DNA of 64,000 nucleotides, from positions 1-64,000 of the forward strand of contig CAZKCM010000006.1 of assembly GCA_964551315.1 (NCBI GenBank), given 5' to 3'. The position numbers and the translations under genes are program-made. This document shows positions 35,570 to 44,636 of the stretch, one piece after another. Within the stretch, counting starts at the first letter, position 1. Each line of letters begins with the position of its first letter. The notes under the pieces were generated by a model that saw nothing but the letters and a program-made list of their open reading frames with translations, was not told where the DNA came from and searched no databases. This stretch comes from Virgifigura sp964551315 (GTDB taxonomy: Bacteria; Pseudomonadota; Alphaproteobacteria; Dongiales; Dongiaceae).

Positions 35570-35745
35570 TTATCCCTGCGTCCGTTTTCTTTCGGGATCC
35601 GCGGCCCTTCGCGAGCGGCCGGCCGCCGGAGTCCCGGGGTCCCAGTCCGTGATGGTCGTCCGGCGAAGAGGCCGGCCCACCCATTGCCTCAAAGCCGATC
35701 GATTAGAGGTGGTCTTCCCTCGCAAGTACTCCCGGGCGAACGGTC

Positions 35746-36246
35746 TCAGTAGAAGATTCCGTAAATCGGGTAGAACAACGGCTCCGTCACGCCCTTCGGC
35801 AGCGTGATCTGCAGAGCGATCTCGAAAAACAGGAAAAGAAAAACCGGAACGCCCGCGGTGATGATTGCCGTCGTGATCCAGGAATGCCGGCCGACGAACC
35901 GCAAATAGAAAAGAAAGAACAGCGGGAGCGAAACATAAACCCCGACGAAATGGATCGCCAGGATCATCAGGAAAAGCGATCCGGCGGTGATCGCGAACAG
36001 CTTCAGGGTGAGCGAGTCCATGAAGGGTTCGCCCGACCGTGATTGCGGCGTCACGCCCCGCAGTCCCCGAATGAGGATCCAGACGCTGGACAGCAGCATC
36101 CCGAGCGCGAGCCAGAACGGAAACGCGCCGCTGCCGGGTCCGCCGGTTCTGGCGTTCCAGCCGATGGGCTGCTGCGCAGCTTCGACCATGAGAAAGACGG
36201 AGAGGAGCGCCAAGATTACAGCCGTAAAAATTTCCGCGCGTCGCAT
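35746..36246 (-). CDS. tctB: Tripartite tricarboxylate transporter, small membrane subunit TctB
   Basis: A 166-aa inner-membrane protein with four hydrophobic segments. The first begins close to the N-terminus, and GGPGSGAFPFWLALGMLL is the typical TctB loop plus second helix. GGAGG lies upstream of the ATG. It partners TctA, and the binding protein gene is 82 bases upstream. It is the middle gene of tctCBA. Confidence 0.88.
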   Translation of the reverse strand: MRRAEIFTAVILALLSVFLMVEAAQQPIGWNARTGGPGSGAFPFWLALGMLLSSVWILIRGLRGVTPQSRSGEPFMDSLTLKLFAITAGSLFLMILAIHFVGVYVSLPLFFLFYLRFVGRHSWITTAIITAGVPVFLFLFFEIALQITLPKGVTEPLFYPIYGIFY

Positions 36247-36328
36247 CTTAACGGTCCCTCCGCCCTTCTCCGGGGTTTACGCCATCGGTTTACGTGATCG
36301 GTGCAGCACGTTCGTGCCTACTGCGCCC

Positions 36329-37339
36329 CTACTGCGCCTCGGCCTTGTGAACTTCCTCGCCCATCGCGGTCAGCATGTCCGCATGGACGTCGTACTGCCT
36401 GCTGATGAACTGCGCGAGCTTCTCCTGGGAGAGGAAGTTGCGTTCCAGTGACTGCTCCTTGGTGTACTTCACCCATTCTTCGGAGTCGTTCACCTGACGC
36501 ATGACCTCGGTGTAGTAGTTCTGGCACTCCTTCGGCATCTCCGGCGGGCCGACGATGAAGCGGTACTGGAAGTACTCGAGATCCTCATAGCCGAGTTCGG
36601 CCGCCGACGGTGTGTCCGGATAGGCCGACAGCCGCTCCGACGCGATCACCATGATGGGCCGCGACATGCCCGCCTGATAGAAGCCGGTCTGCTCCGCGGG
36701 GTTGTTGACGGTCGCCGTGATGTGCCCGCCGATCAGGTTCTTCGCCACGTCGCCGCCGCCCTCATAGGGAACGTAGGTGAAGTCCGGCAGGCCGAGCGTC
36801 GTCCGGAGCATGGTGAACACCAGCGAGTCCTCCTGCCCGTTGCCGGTGCCGCCGACCACGTAGTCCGACCCGGCTTCCTTCACCTCGGCGATCCACTGGT
36901 CGAGGGTCTCGACATCGGATTCAGAGCGAACCCAGAGGACGAACGGGTCTACGGCCATCATTGCGATCGGCGTGAACGCGCGCGGGTCGACGCCCAGCCT
37001 TCCTTGCCTCAGCGGCGTGGTGAAGAAGCTGTTCAGCGACACCATGATCGTGTGGCAGTCGCCGCTCTTGTCGGCCAGATACCGCAGTCCTTCGGCCCCG
37101 GAGCCGCCGCCCTTGTTGACCGGAATGAACGGGACGTTCGAGAGGTCGTTCTTCTGAACGATGTTCTGGATCAAGCGCGCGATCTGATCCGCGCCGCCGC
37201 CGGCGCCGGCCATGATGACGAACTCGACCGGTTTTTGTGGTTTCCAATCCTGGGCGTCGACCTCGGTGGTGAAGAGGGCGGTCGACGTAAAGGCAAGCCC
37301 AAGCCCCAAGGCTAGGCCATACTTCTCGATGCGAGCCAT
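36329..37339 (-). CDS. tctC: Tripartite tricarboxylate transporter substrate-binding protein TctC
   Basis: A 336-aa periplasmic binding protein. The signal peptide covers about residues 1-30 (cleavage near VDAQD). The Bug-family pattern is visible: VEFVIMAGAGGGADQIARLI, PVNKGGGSGAEGLRYL, GGHITATVNNPAEQ. ATG 37339 with GGGAGG upstream is preferred to an in-frame ATG 10 codons earlier. It is the first gene of a leftward operon whose upstream region carries GntR-type operator site 2. The ligand is a carboxylate, not defined by sequence. Confidence 0.9.
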   Translation of the reverse strand: MARIEKYGLALGLGLAFTSTALFTTEVDAQDWKPQKPVEFVIMAGAGGGADQIARLIQNIVQKNDLSNVPFIPVNKGGGSGAEGLRYLADKSGDCHTIMVSLNSFFTTPLRQGRLGVDPRAFTPIAMMAVDPFVLWVRSESDVETLDQWIAEVKEAGSDYVVGGTGNGQEDSLVFTMLRTTLGLPDFTYVPYEGGGDVAKNLIGGHITATVNNPAEQTGFYQAGMSRPIMVIASERLSAYPDTPSAAELGYEDLEYFQYRFIVGPPEMPKECQNYYTEVMRQVNDSEEWVKYTKEQSLERNFLSQEKLAQFISRQYDVHADMLTAMGEEVHKAEAQ

Positions 37340-37500
37340 CGCTTCCTCCCTATTACAGTTGCGTGGCATTGCGGTGCGATACCGTGGCGCGCGGGCCCTG
37401 CATTATTCGTTTTTTTGTCCTCTGGCCCGTTCGTCGTCCTCGTAAGGTCTGCTGTGTTCTCCGATCCTCCAGGTCTGTCACGTCTGCGTGGGGCTAAAAG

Positions 37501-37521
37501 TCTGGTATAATAAATACCAAA
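37501..37521. promoter_or_regulatory. Operator-like palindrome, site 2 (tctC side)
   Basis: TCTGGTATA-ATA-AATACCAAA, the weakest of the three copies (two mismatched arm positions), 162 bp upstream of the tctC start. Confidence 0.65.
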
Positions 37522-37691
37522 CAGCGAGAAACGGTAACCAGAATGTGGTGAGGATGTACAGAGTTTTTTTCGCGCTCCGCTTGCGGCCGCTCGGAGCGTA
37601 CCGGATCCCGCTGTGTCGCCGGTAGACCAAAAACCGACGCGCAGAGATCTCCCGCTCACAATCTCATAATTTAGCGTGGCTTCTGACGGAT

Positions 37692-37712
37692 CCTGGTATA
37701 TATTATGCCAGA
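37692..37712. promoter_or_regulatory. Operator-like palindrome, site 3 (CoA-ligase side)
   Basis: CCTGGTATA-TAT-TATGCCAGA, nearly identical in its right arm to site 1, 188 bp upstream of the ligase beta-subunit start. Confidence 0.7.
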
Positions 37713-37900
37713 GTTTCGGTTAAACTGGCACGACCTGTCCCGATAGAGTGCTCGTCGGGAGCGGTTCGGAGCCGTTCCGCCGCGTTTTGCCCCGAAGGGG
37801 CATTGCCCACGGGGCGTCGGTGACTCAATGGGAGGGGCTCGACGGTCGTTCGGTCCTGGGCCGCCCGAGCGGCCGACGCCGAGACCGGGGAGAGGTCGCA

Positions 37901-39088
37901 ATGAACATTCACGAGTATCAGGCGAAGGAGCTCCTGAAGGCCTACGGCATCGCCGTGCCGCGCGGCGGCGTCGCCTATACGCCGTTGGAGGCAGAGGTCG
38001 TGGCCCGGGAGCTGGCCGGGGAGCTCAGCCGACCGGTCTGGGTGGTGAAGGCGCAGATCCACGCCGGCGGCCGCGGCAAGGCGGCCGGGATCCGGACGGT
38101 CGATTCGGTCGAGGACGCCCGCGCGGCCGCCACGGAGCTGCTCGGCACGAAGCTGGTCACCGACCAGACGGGCCCCGAGGGCAAGGCGGTCAAGCGCATC
38201 TATATAGAGGAAGGCTGCGACGTCGCCCGCGAGCTCTACCTCGCGGCGCTGGTCGACCGGCGGACGGCGCGGGTGACGATCCTGGCGTCGCCCGAGGGCG
38301 GCATGCGGATCGAAGAGCTGGCCGCGATGGCGCCGGGAAAGGTCTTCCGCCTGGCGGTCGATCCGCTCGACGGGCTGTCGCCGGACCAGGCGCGCCGGCT
38401 GGCGGAGGATCTCGGCCTCGGCGGGTCGGAGGCCGAGGCGGCCGCGCGGGTGATCGGCGGCGTCTACGAGGCTTTCGTCGGCCTCGACGCCAGCCTCATC
38501 GAGATCAATCCCTTGGCGGTCACTCGCGCCGGCGCCGTCGTCGCCCTCGACGCGCGGATGAGCTTCGACGACCATGCCCTGTTCCGGCATCGCGAGCTCG
38601 AGGAGCTGCGCGACCCGGACGAGGGTGAGCCGTCGGAGCTCGAGGCGGCGCGCCACGAGGTCAACTATGTCCGGCTGAACGGCAACATCGGCTGCATCGT
38701 CAGCGGCGCCGGCCTCGCCATGGCGACCCTCGACATCCTCAAGCTTCGGGGCGGCCAGCCCGCCAACTTCATGGACATCCGACCCGTCGCGACGCGCAAG
38801 CAGGTCGCTGCCGCCTTTAAGACGATGTTGGCCGATCGCCATCTGCGGGCGATTTTCGTGAACCTCATCGGCGGCGGCATCATGCGCTGCGACCTGGTCG
38901 CCGAAGCGCTCGTGGAGGCCGCGCGAGAGGTTGGGCTGCACGTGCCGCTCGTTGTCCGGTTTTCGGGAACGAACGCCGATATTGGCCGCAAACTGATCCG
39001 GAATTCCGGCCTGGCCGCCACCTTCACGGACGACATGGCGGAAGCGGCGGATCTGGCGGTCCGGGCGGCGAGGGAGGACGCGGCGTAA
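37901..39088 (+). CDS. Succinyl-CoA synthetase-like acid:CoA ligase, beta subunit (ATP-grasp)
   Basis: A 395-aa SucC/MtkA-like subunit. MNIHEYQAKELLKAYGI is the classic SucC N-terminus, VKAQIHAGGRGKA the nucleotide-binding loop, SLIEINPLAVT the metal region and LNGNIGCIVSGAGLAMAT the start of the ligase domain. The usual FLDVGGGA is FMDIRPVAT here, so the Gly-rich loop near the phospho-His site is altered. ATG 37901 follows GGGGAGAGG. Its stop overlaps the alpha-subunit start (TAATG). Position behind a GntR operator and before formate dehydrogenase suggests activation of a dedicated acid, such as malate-type or oxalate-type, not housekeeping succinate. Confidence 0.87.
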   Translation: MNIHEYQAKELLKAYGIAVPRGGVAYTPLEAEVVARELAGELSRPVWVVKAQIHAGGRGKAAGIRTVDSVEDARAAATELLGTKLVTDQTGPEGKAVKRIYIEEGCDVARELYLAALVDRRTARVTILASPEGGMRIEELAAMAPGKVFRLAVDPLDGLSPDQARRLAEDLGLGGSEAEAAARVIGGVYEAFVGLDASLIEINPLAVTRAGAVVALDARMSFDDHALFRHRELEELRDPDEGEPSELEAARHEVNYVRLNGNIGCIVSGAGLAMATLDILKLRGGQPANFMDIRPVATRKQVAAAFKTMLADRHLRAIFVNLIGGGIMRCDLVAEALVEAAREVGLHVPLVVRFSGTNADIGRKLIRNSGLAATFTDDMAEAADLAVRAAREDAA

Positions 39089-39963
39089 TGGCGATTCTCA
39101 TCGGACCCGAAACCAAGGTGATCTGCCAGGGCTTCACCGGCGCCCAGGCGACCTTCCATTCCGAGCAGGCGATCGCCTACGGCACCAAGCTGGTGGGGGG
39201 CGTCCGGCCCGGCAAGGGCGGGACCCGGCACCTCTACCTGCCGGTCTTCGACACCGTGGCCGAGGCGGTTGCCGCGACCGGTGCCGAAGCCAGCATGATC
39301 TTCGTGCCGCCGCCCTCGGCAGCCGACGCGATCATCGAGGCGATCGACGCCGACCTGCCTCTTGTGGTCTGCGTCACCGAACGAATCCCGGTGCTCGACA
39401 TGGTCCGCGTGAAGCGGCGCCTGGAAGGCTCGCGCACCCGGCTGATCGGTCCGAACTCGCCCGGGATCATCGCCCCGGATGCCTGCAAGATCGGCATCAT
39501 GCCGGGGTCGATCCACCGGCGCGGCCGGATCGGGATCGTTTCCCGCTCCACGACCCTCGCCTATGAGGCGGTGGAGCAGACGACAGCGGCAAAATTGGGC
39601 CAATCGACCGTGATCGGCATCGGCGGAGACCCCATATCAGGGATGAGCTTCGTCGATTGCCTTGAGTTGTTCCTCGCCGATCCGGAAACCGATGGCATCA
39701 TCCTTCTCGGCGAGATCGGCGGGGCGGCGGAAGAGGATGCCGCGGCCTTTCTCGCGGCGGAGCGGCCGCGGAAACCGGTCGTTGCCTTCGTCGCCGGCCG
39801 CTTTGCGCCGCCGGGCCGCCGGATGGGCCATGCCGGCACCGTCAACGCCGACGGCACGGGCGGTGCGGAGGCAAAGATCGAGGCGCTGCGAAGCGCAGGC
39901 GTTCACATCGCCGACACCGCCGCGGCGATCGGCGCAACCATTGCGAAAGCCCTGGCTTCCTAG
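39088..39963 (+). CDS. Succinyl-CoA synthetase-like acid:CoA ligase, alpha subunit
   Basis: A 291-aa SucD/MtkB-like subunit. TKVICQGFTGAQATFHSEQA is the CoA-binding N-terminus and GIGGDPISG lies mid-protein. The phospho-His is retained in RRMGHAGTV. GPNCPG of SucD is GPNSPG (Cys to Ser), and SRSGTL is SRSTTL. These substitutions near the CoA/phosphate site suggest a non-succinate substrate, though MtkB-like malate-CoA ligase is possible. It overlaps the beta-subunit gene by one base. The formate dehydrogenase genes begin 81 bases downstream on the same strand. Confidence 0.87.
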   Translation: MAILIGPETKVICQGFTGAQATFHSEQAIAYGTKLVGGVRPGKGGTRHLYLPVFDTVAEAVAATGAEASMIFVPPPSAADAIIEAIDADLPLVVCVTERIPVLDMVRVKRRLEGSRTRLIGPNSPGIIAPDACKIGIMPGSIHRRGRIGIVSRSTTLAYEAVEQTTAAKLGQSTVIGIGGDPISGMSFVDCLELFLADPETDGIILLGEIGGAAEEDAAAFLAAERPRKPVVAFVAGRFAPPGRRMGHAGTVNADGTGGAEAKIEALRSAGVHIADTAAAIGATIAKALAS

Positions 39964-40044
39964 GATCGACTGGGGTAGAGGTGCAAAGTATCCAGCGAAA
40001 GAGAAACGTTCAGCGGAAGAAACGAGCTTTAGCAGGAGTAAATT

Positions 40045-41805
40045 GTGTCAAGAGACGGTGCGGGGCTTAATGGGGCAAGCGGGACTTCGCAGGAGCGGGC
40101 CGGTTCCGTCAAGAGATCCATCCATCCGGGTGCCGGACGACGCAAGGCGGTGCCGTTTCCGAAGGGCCGCCAGGTCGATTCGGATGCGCTCCGCGAGGTG
40201 CAGGCTCTTCTCGGAGACCGGCCGCGACGCCGCGACCTGCTGATCGAGCATCTGCACCTCATTCAGGATCGTTATCACTGCCTGTCGGCGCGGCATCTCA
40301 CGGCGCTCGCGCATGAGATGAAGCTCGCTCTCGCCGAAGTCTACGAGGTCGCCACCTTCTACGCGCATTTCGACGTCGTCCTCGACGGCGAGACGCCGCC
40401 ACCGCCCGTGACGGTGCGGGTCTGCGACAGCCTGACCTGTGCGATGATGGGCGCGGACAAGCTGCTTGCGGATCTGCCGGCGGCGCTCGGGCCGGATGTC
40501 CGCGTCGTCCGCGCGCCCTGCATGGGCGCCTGCCATCGGGCGCCCGCCTGCGCCATCGGCCACGCCCTGCACGAGAACGCGACGGTCGAAAGCGTCGCTG
40601 CCGCGGTGACGGAGGCGCGCGCCCATGACGGCCATCTGGAGCCGAAAATCCCCGATTACATCGACTTCGATCGCTACCGCGCCGACGCCGGCTACAGGCT
40701 GCTCGAGGATTGCCTGGCCGGACGGCGCGACCGGGAGCAGATCCTCCAGGTCATGGAGAACGCCAAGCTCCGCGGGCTCGGCGGCGCCGGCTTCCCCACG
40801 GGCCGCAAGTGGCGGCTCGTCTGCCAGGCGCCGAAGCCGCGCATGATGGCCATCAACGGCGACGAGGGCGAGCCCGGCACCTTCAAGGACCGGCACTATC
40901 TCGAGACCGATCCGCACCGGATGCTTGAGGGTATGCTGATCGCCGCCTGGGTCGTCGAGGCCGAGGAGGTCTATATCTATCTGCGGGACGAATACCCGCA
41001 ATGCCGCGAGATCCTGCTGCGGGAAATCCCGAAGGTCGAGCAGGCGGGTCTGTCCCGGCACACGAAGATCCATCTGCGGCGCGGCGCCGGCGCCTATATC
41101 TGTGGCGAGGAATCGGCGATGATCGAGAGCATCGAGGGCAAGCGCGGCTTGCCTCGCCACAAGCCGCCCTATCCGGGACAGGTTGGGATCTTCGGCCGGC
41201 CCACGCTGATCAACAATGTCGAGACCGTCTGGTGGGTGCGCGACATCGTCGAGAAGGGGGCCGATTGGTTCGCCTCCTTCGGGCGCAACGGCTGTACGGG
41301 GCTGCGCAGCTTCTCGGTTTCCGGACGGGTCAAGGAGCCGGGCGTGAAGCTCGCGCCGGCCGGCATCACCGTGCGGGAGCTGATCGACGAGTATTGCGGC
41401 GGAATGGCCGAAGGCCATGAATTCAAGGGCTATCTGCCGGGCGGGGCATCCGGCGGCATCCTGCCGGCCTCGATGGCCGACATCCCGATGGACTTCGGCC
41501 AGTTCGAGAAGCATGGCTGCTTCATCGGTTCGCACGCCGTCGTCATTCTCTCCGACAAGGACAATATGAAGGACGTGGCGCTCAACCTGATGCGCTTCTT
41601 CGAGGACGAGAGCTGCGGCCAGTGCACCCCCTGCCGAGTCGGCACGGAAAAGGCGGTCAAGCTGATGTCGCAGCCCACCTGGGACGTCGCCCTGCTTGAG
41701 GAACTGGCCCGCGTCATGACGGATGCCTCGATCTGCGGCCTGGGCCAGGCCGCCTGCAATCCTGTCAAGATGGTCATGAAGCATTTTCGAGAGGACCTGC
41801 GATGA
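40045..41805 (+). CDS. NAD-dependent formate dehydrogenase, fused FdsG-FdsB (FDH1 beta-type) subunit
   Basis: A 586-aa diaphorase subunit. Residues about 45-195 form a NuoE/FdsG-like thioredoxin-fold [2Fe-2S] domain (CDSLTC, CMGAC). Residues about 220-586 are NuoF/FdsB-like, with FMN motif GLGGAGFPTGRKW, NADH motif RRGAGAYICGEES and the [4Fe-4S] site CGQCTPC plus a later Cys. FMN passes formate electrons to NAD+. The fusion matches Methylorubrum FDH1 beta as recalled. The GTG start has AGGAG 7 bases upstream. It overlaps fdsA by 4 bases. The first 40 residues are a basic, low-complexity leader. Confidence 0.9.
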   Translation: MSRDGAGLNGASGTSQERAGSVKRSIHPGAGRRKAVPFPKGRQVDSDALREVQALLGDRPRRRDLLIEHLHLIQDRYHCLSARHLTALAHEMKLALAEVYEVATFYAHFDVVLDGETPPPPVTVRVCDSLTCAMMGADKLLADLPAALGPDVRVVRAPCMGACHRAPACAIGHALHENATVESVAAAVTEARAHDGHLEPKIPDYIDFDRYRADAGYRLLEDCLAGRRDREQILQVMENAKLRGLGGAGFPTGRKWRLVCQAPKPRMMAINGDEGEPGTFKDRHYLETDPHRMLEGMLIAAWVVEAEEVYIYLRDEYPQCREILLREIPKVEQAGLSRHTKIHLRRGAGAYICGEESAMIESIEGKRGLPRHKPPYPGQVGIFGRPTLINNVETVWWVRDIVEKGADWFASFGRNGCTGLRSFSVSGRVKEPGVKLAPAGITVRELIDEYCGGMAEGHEFKGYLPGGASGGILPASMADIPMDFGQFEKHGCFIGSHAVVILSDKDNMKDVALNLMRFFEDESCGQCTPCRVGTEKAVKLMSQPTWDVALLEELARVMTDASICGLGQAACNPVKMVMKHFREDLR

Positions 41806-44585
41806 GCGATCGGATCTCTTTCATCCTTGACGGCCGCGAGGTCACGGCCGAGCCGGGTGAGACCATCTGGCAGGTCGCCAATCGCCTCGGGAACGAGATT
41901 CCCCATCTGTGCTGGCAGCCCTATCCCGACTACCGCGCGGACGGCAACTGCCGCGCCTGCATGGTCGAGATCAAGGGCGAGCGCGTGCTGGCGGCGTCCT
42001 GCATCCGCAAGCCGACGCCCGGCATGGAGGTCATCACCAACAACGAGCGGTCGGAGACCGCGCGCCGGATGGTGATCGAAATGCTGCTCGCCGATCAGCC
42101 TCCGAAGGAGACGGCGCACGATCCGGAGTCCGAATTCTGGCGCTGGGCCGATGCGATGGACGTCAAGGTCAGCCGCTTTCCCTCGCGCGGCCGCGCCGGC
42201 GCCGGGCAGCCCGCGCCCGACCGCAGCCACCCGGCAATGGCGGTCAATCTCGACGCCTGCATCCATTGCAACCTCTGCGTCCGCGCCTGCCGCGAAATCC
42301 AGGTAAACGACGTCATCGGCATGGCGGGCCGCGGCCACAACGCGAAGATCGTCTTCGATTTCGACGATCCGATGGGCGAGAGCACCTGTGTCGGCTGCGG
42401 CGAATGCGTGCAGGCCTGCCCGACCGGGGCGCTCATGCCCGCCTCCCTGCTGGACGAGCGGAACGTGCGGACGCAGTATGCGGACCGCAAGGTTGACAGC
42501 GTCTGCCCCTATTGCGGCGTCGGCTGCCAGCTCACCTTCAACATCAAGGACGACAAGCTGCTCTACGTCGAGGGCCGCAACGGCCCGGCGAACCATGGCC
42601 GGCTGTGCGTCAAGGGGCGGTTCGGCTTCGACTACGTCCATCACCCCGACCGGCTGACGGTGCCGCTCATCCGCAAGGAGGGCGTGCCGAAGAGCGCCGA
42701 TGACGTGGTCGATCCGAGGAACCCTTGGACGCATTTCCGCGAGGCAAGCTGGGAGGAGGCGCTCGACTTTGCCGCGGCCGGCCTTAAGCGCATCCGCGAC
42801 CGCGACGGATCGTCGGCGCTGGCCGGCTTCGGCTCGGCGAAGGGGTCGAACGAGGAGGCCTATCTCTTCCAGAAGCTGGTCCGCACCGGATTCGGCACCA
42901 ACAACGTCGATCACTGCACGCGCCTGTGCCATGCCTCGTCGGTGGCGGCGCTGATGGAGTGCATCAATTCGGGCGCGGTGACCGCACCTTTCACCGCGGC
43001 GATGGACGCCGAGGTCATCATCGTCATCGGCGCCAACCCGACCGTCAATCATCCGGTCGCTGCAACCTTCATCAAGAACGCGGCGGAGCGCGGCGCCAAG
43101 CTGATCGTCATGGACCCGCGCGGCTCGGCGCTCAGCCGGCATGCGACGCATATGCTGCAGTTCAAGCCCGGCGCCGACGTGTCCCTGCTCAACGGGATGA
43201 TCCACACGATCATCGAGGAGAAGCTCTACGACCAGCAATATGTCGAGGGCTTCACCGAGGGCTTCGCCGAGCTCGCAAAGCGGATAAAGCCGTTCTCGCC
43301 GGAGGCGATGGCCCCGGTCTGCGGCATCGATGCCGACACGATCCGCACCGTCGCGCGGCTCTACGCGACGGCCAGGGCCTCGATCATCTTCTGGGGCATG
43401 GGCGTCTCGCAGCACATCCACGGCACCGACAATGCCCGCTGCCTCATCAGCCTGGCGCTCATCACCGGCCAGATTGGGCGGCCGGGCACGGGCCTCCATC
43501 CGCTGCGCGGCCAGAACAACGTGCAGGGCGCGTCGGACGCCGGCCTCATCCCGATGGTCTATCCGGACTACCAGCCGGTCACCAAGGACGCGATCCGCGA
43601 GACCTTCGAGAAGGCCTGGGGTATGACGCTCGACCCGAAGCCGGGCCTCACCGTCGTCGAGATCATGAACGCCATTCATGCCGGACAGATCAAAGGCATG
43701 TACATCATGGGCGAGAATCCGGCGATGTCGGACCCGGATTTGAACCACGCGCGTCAGGCGCTCGCCGAGCTCGAGCATCTGGTGGTGCAGGACATCTTCC
43801 TGACCGAGACGGCGTGGCACGCCGACGTCGTGCTGCCGGCTTCGGCCTTCCCGGAGAAGGACGGCACCTTCACCAACACCAACCGGCAGGTCCAGATGGG
43901 CCGCAAGGCCCTGCCGCTGCCGGGGGAGGCGCGCCAGGACTGGTGGATCATCCAGGAGATCGCCCGGCGCATCGGGCTCGACTGGACCTACACCCATCCG
44001 CGCGACGTCTTTACCGAAATGGCGTCGCTGATGCCGTCGATGAAGAACATCAGCTGGGACCGGGTGGAGCGCGAGAGTTCCGTGACCTATCCCTGCGACG
44101 CCGAGGACCAGCCCGGCAACGAGATCATCTTCGCAACCGGCTTCCCGACCGAAAGCGGCCGCGGCAAGCTGGTGCCGGCCGATATCGTGCCGCCGGACGA
44201 GCTGCCGGACGACGACTATCCGATGGTGCTCACCACCGGGCGCGTGCTGGAGCACTGGCACACGGGGGCGATGACCCGGCGGGCGAGCAATCTCGACGCC
44301 ATCGAGCCGGAGGCGATCGCCCATATGGCGCCGTCGGACCTGGCGCAAATGGGAGTACGGCCCGGCGACTTCATCCGGGTGGCCACGCGCCGCGGCGCCA
44401 TCGTGATCAAGGCGCGGGCCGATCGCGACGTGCCGAAGGGAATGATCTTCATTCCGTTCTGCTACTCGGAAGCGGCCGCCAACCTGCTGACGAACCCGGC
44501 GCTCGACCCGTTCGGGAAGATCCCCGAGTTCAAGTTCTGCGCCGCCAAGGTGGAAAAGGCCGAGGCCGTGGCCGCGGCCGAGTAG
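41802..44585 (+). CDS. fdsA: Formate dehydrogenase catalytic alpha subunit (FdsA/FDH1 alpha type)
   Basis: A 927-aa molybdenum or tungsten bis-MGD enzyme oxidising formate to CO2. An N-terminal [2Fe-2S] ferredoxin domain (about 1-80) carries CWQPYPDY...CRAC. Two [4Fe-4S] clusters are in CIHCNLC (near 152) and CVGCGEC (near 197), and another in CPYCGVGC (near 235). The catalytic Cys is in DHCTRLCHASS near residue 373, followed by the dinucleotide-binding C-terminal domain. Cys rather than Sec is encoded. Accessory genes such as fdhD are not in the window. Formate from the formyl-CoA pathway next door is the likely substrate source. Confidence 0.93.
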   Translation: MSDRISFILDGREVTAEPGETIWQVANRLGNEIPHLCWQPYPDYRADGNCRACMVEIKGERVLAASCIRKPTPGMEVITNNERSETARRMVIEMLLADQPPKETAHDPESEFWRWADAMDVKVSRFPSRGRAGAGQPAPDRSHPAMAVNLDACIHCNLCVRACREIQVNDVIGMAGRGHNAKIVFDFDDPMGESTCVGCGECVQACPTGALMPASLLDERNVRTQYADRKVDSVCPYCGVGCQLTFNIKDDKLLYVEGRNGPANHGRLCVKGRFGFDYVHHPDRLTVPLIRKEGVPKSADDVVDPRNPWTHFREASWEEALDFAAAGLKRIRDRDGSSALAGFGSAKGSNEEAYLFQKLVRTGFGTNNVDHCTRLCHASSVAALMECINSGAVTAPFTAAMDAEVIIVIGANPTVNHPVAATFIKNAAERGAKLIVMDPRGSALSRHATHMLQFKPGADVSLLNGMIHTIIEEKLYDQQYVEGFTEGFAELAKRIKPFSPEAMAPVCGIDADTIRTVARLYATARASIIFWGMGVSQHIHGTDNARCLISLALITGQIGRPGTGLHPLRGQNNVQGASDAGLIPMVYPDYQPVTKDAIRETFEKAWGMTLDPKPGLTVVEIMNAIHAGQIKGMYIMGENPAMSDPDLNHARQALAELEHLVVQDIFLTETAWHADVVLPASAFPEKDGTFTNTNRQVQMGRKALPLPGEARQDWWIIQEIARRIGLDWTYTHPRDVFTEMASLMPSMKNISWDRVERESSVTYPCDAEDQPGNEIIFATGFPTESGRGKLVPADIVPPDELPDDDYPMVLTTGRVLEHWHTGAMTRRASNLDAIEPEAIAHMAPSDLAQMGVRPGDFIRVATRRGAIVIKARADRDVPKGMIFIPFCYSEAAANLLTNPALDPFGKIPEFKFCAAKVEKAEAVAAAE

Positions 44586-44606
44586 TTACTCTCGCCTCTG
44601 CGCAAG

Positions 44607-44636
44607 GCGCCGCGGCGGTGCTGACCGCCGCGGCGC
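44607..44636 (+). terminator. Perfect 13-bp hairpin after fdsA
   Basis: GCGCCGCGGCGGT and ACCGCCGCGGCGC flank a GCTG loop 22 bases after the stop, followed by TTCTGCTT. It is a likely terminator of the CoA-ligase/formate dehydrogenase operon despite the weak T-run. Confidence 0.7.

Larger units (their letters stand above)
37340..37900. promoter_or_regulatory. Divergent control region between tctC and the CoA-ligase operon
   Basis: This 561-base gap has no gene. It contains operator-like palindromes at 37501-37521 and 37692-37712 and AT-rich patches around 37500-37580 and 37665-37715 where promoters are likely. In-frame ORF extensions of the ligase gene into it lack protein character. Confidence 0.6.

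Noticed and set aside
41430..44348. 972-aa minus-strand ORF opposite fdsA
   Set aside because: Shadow of a fully conserved formate dehydrogenase subunit in high-GC DNA.
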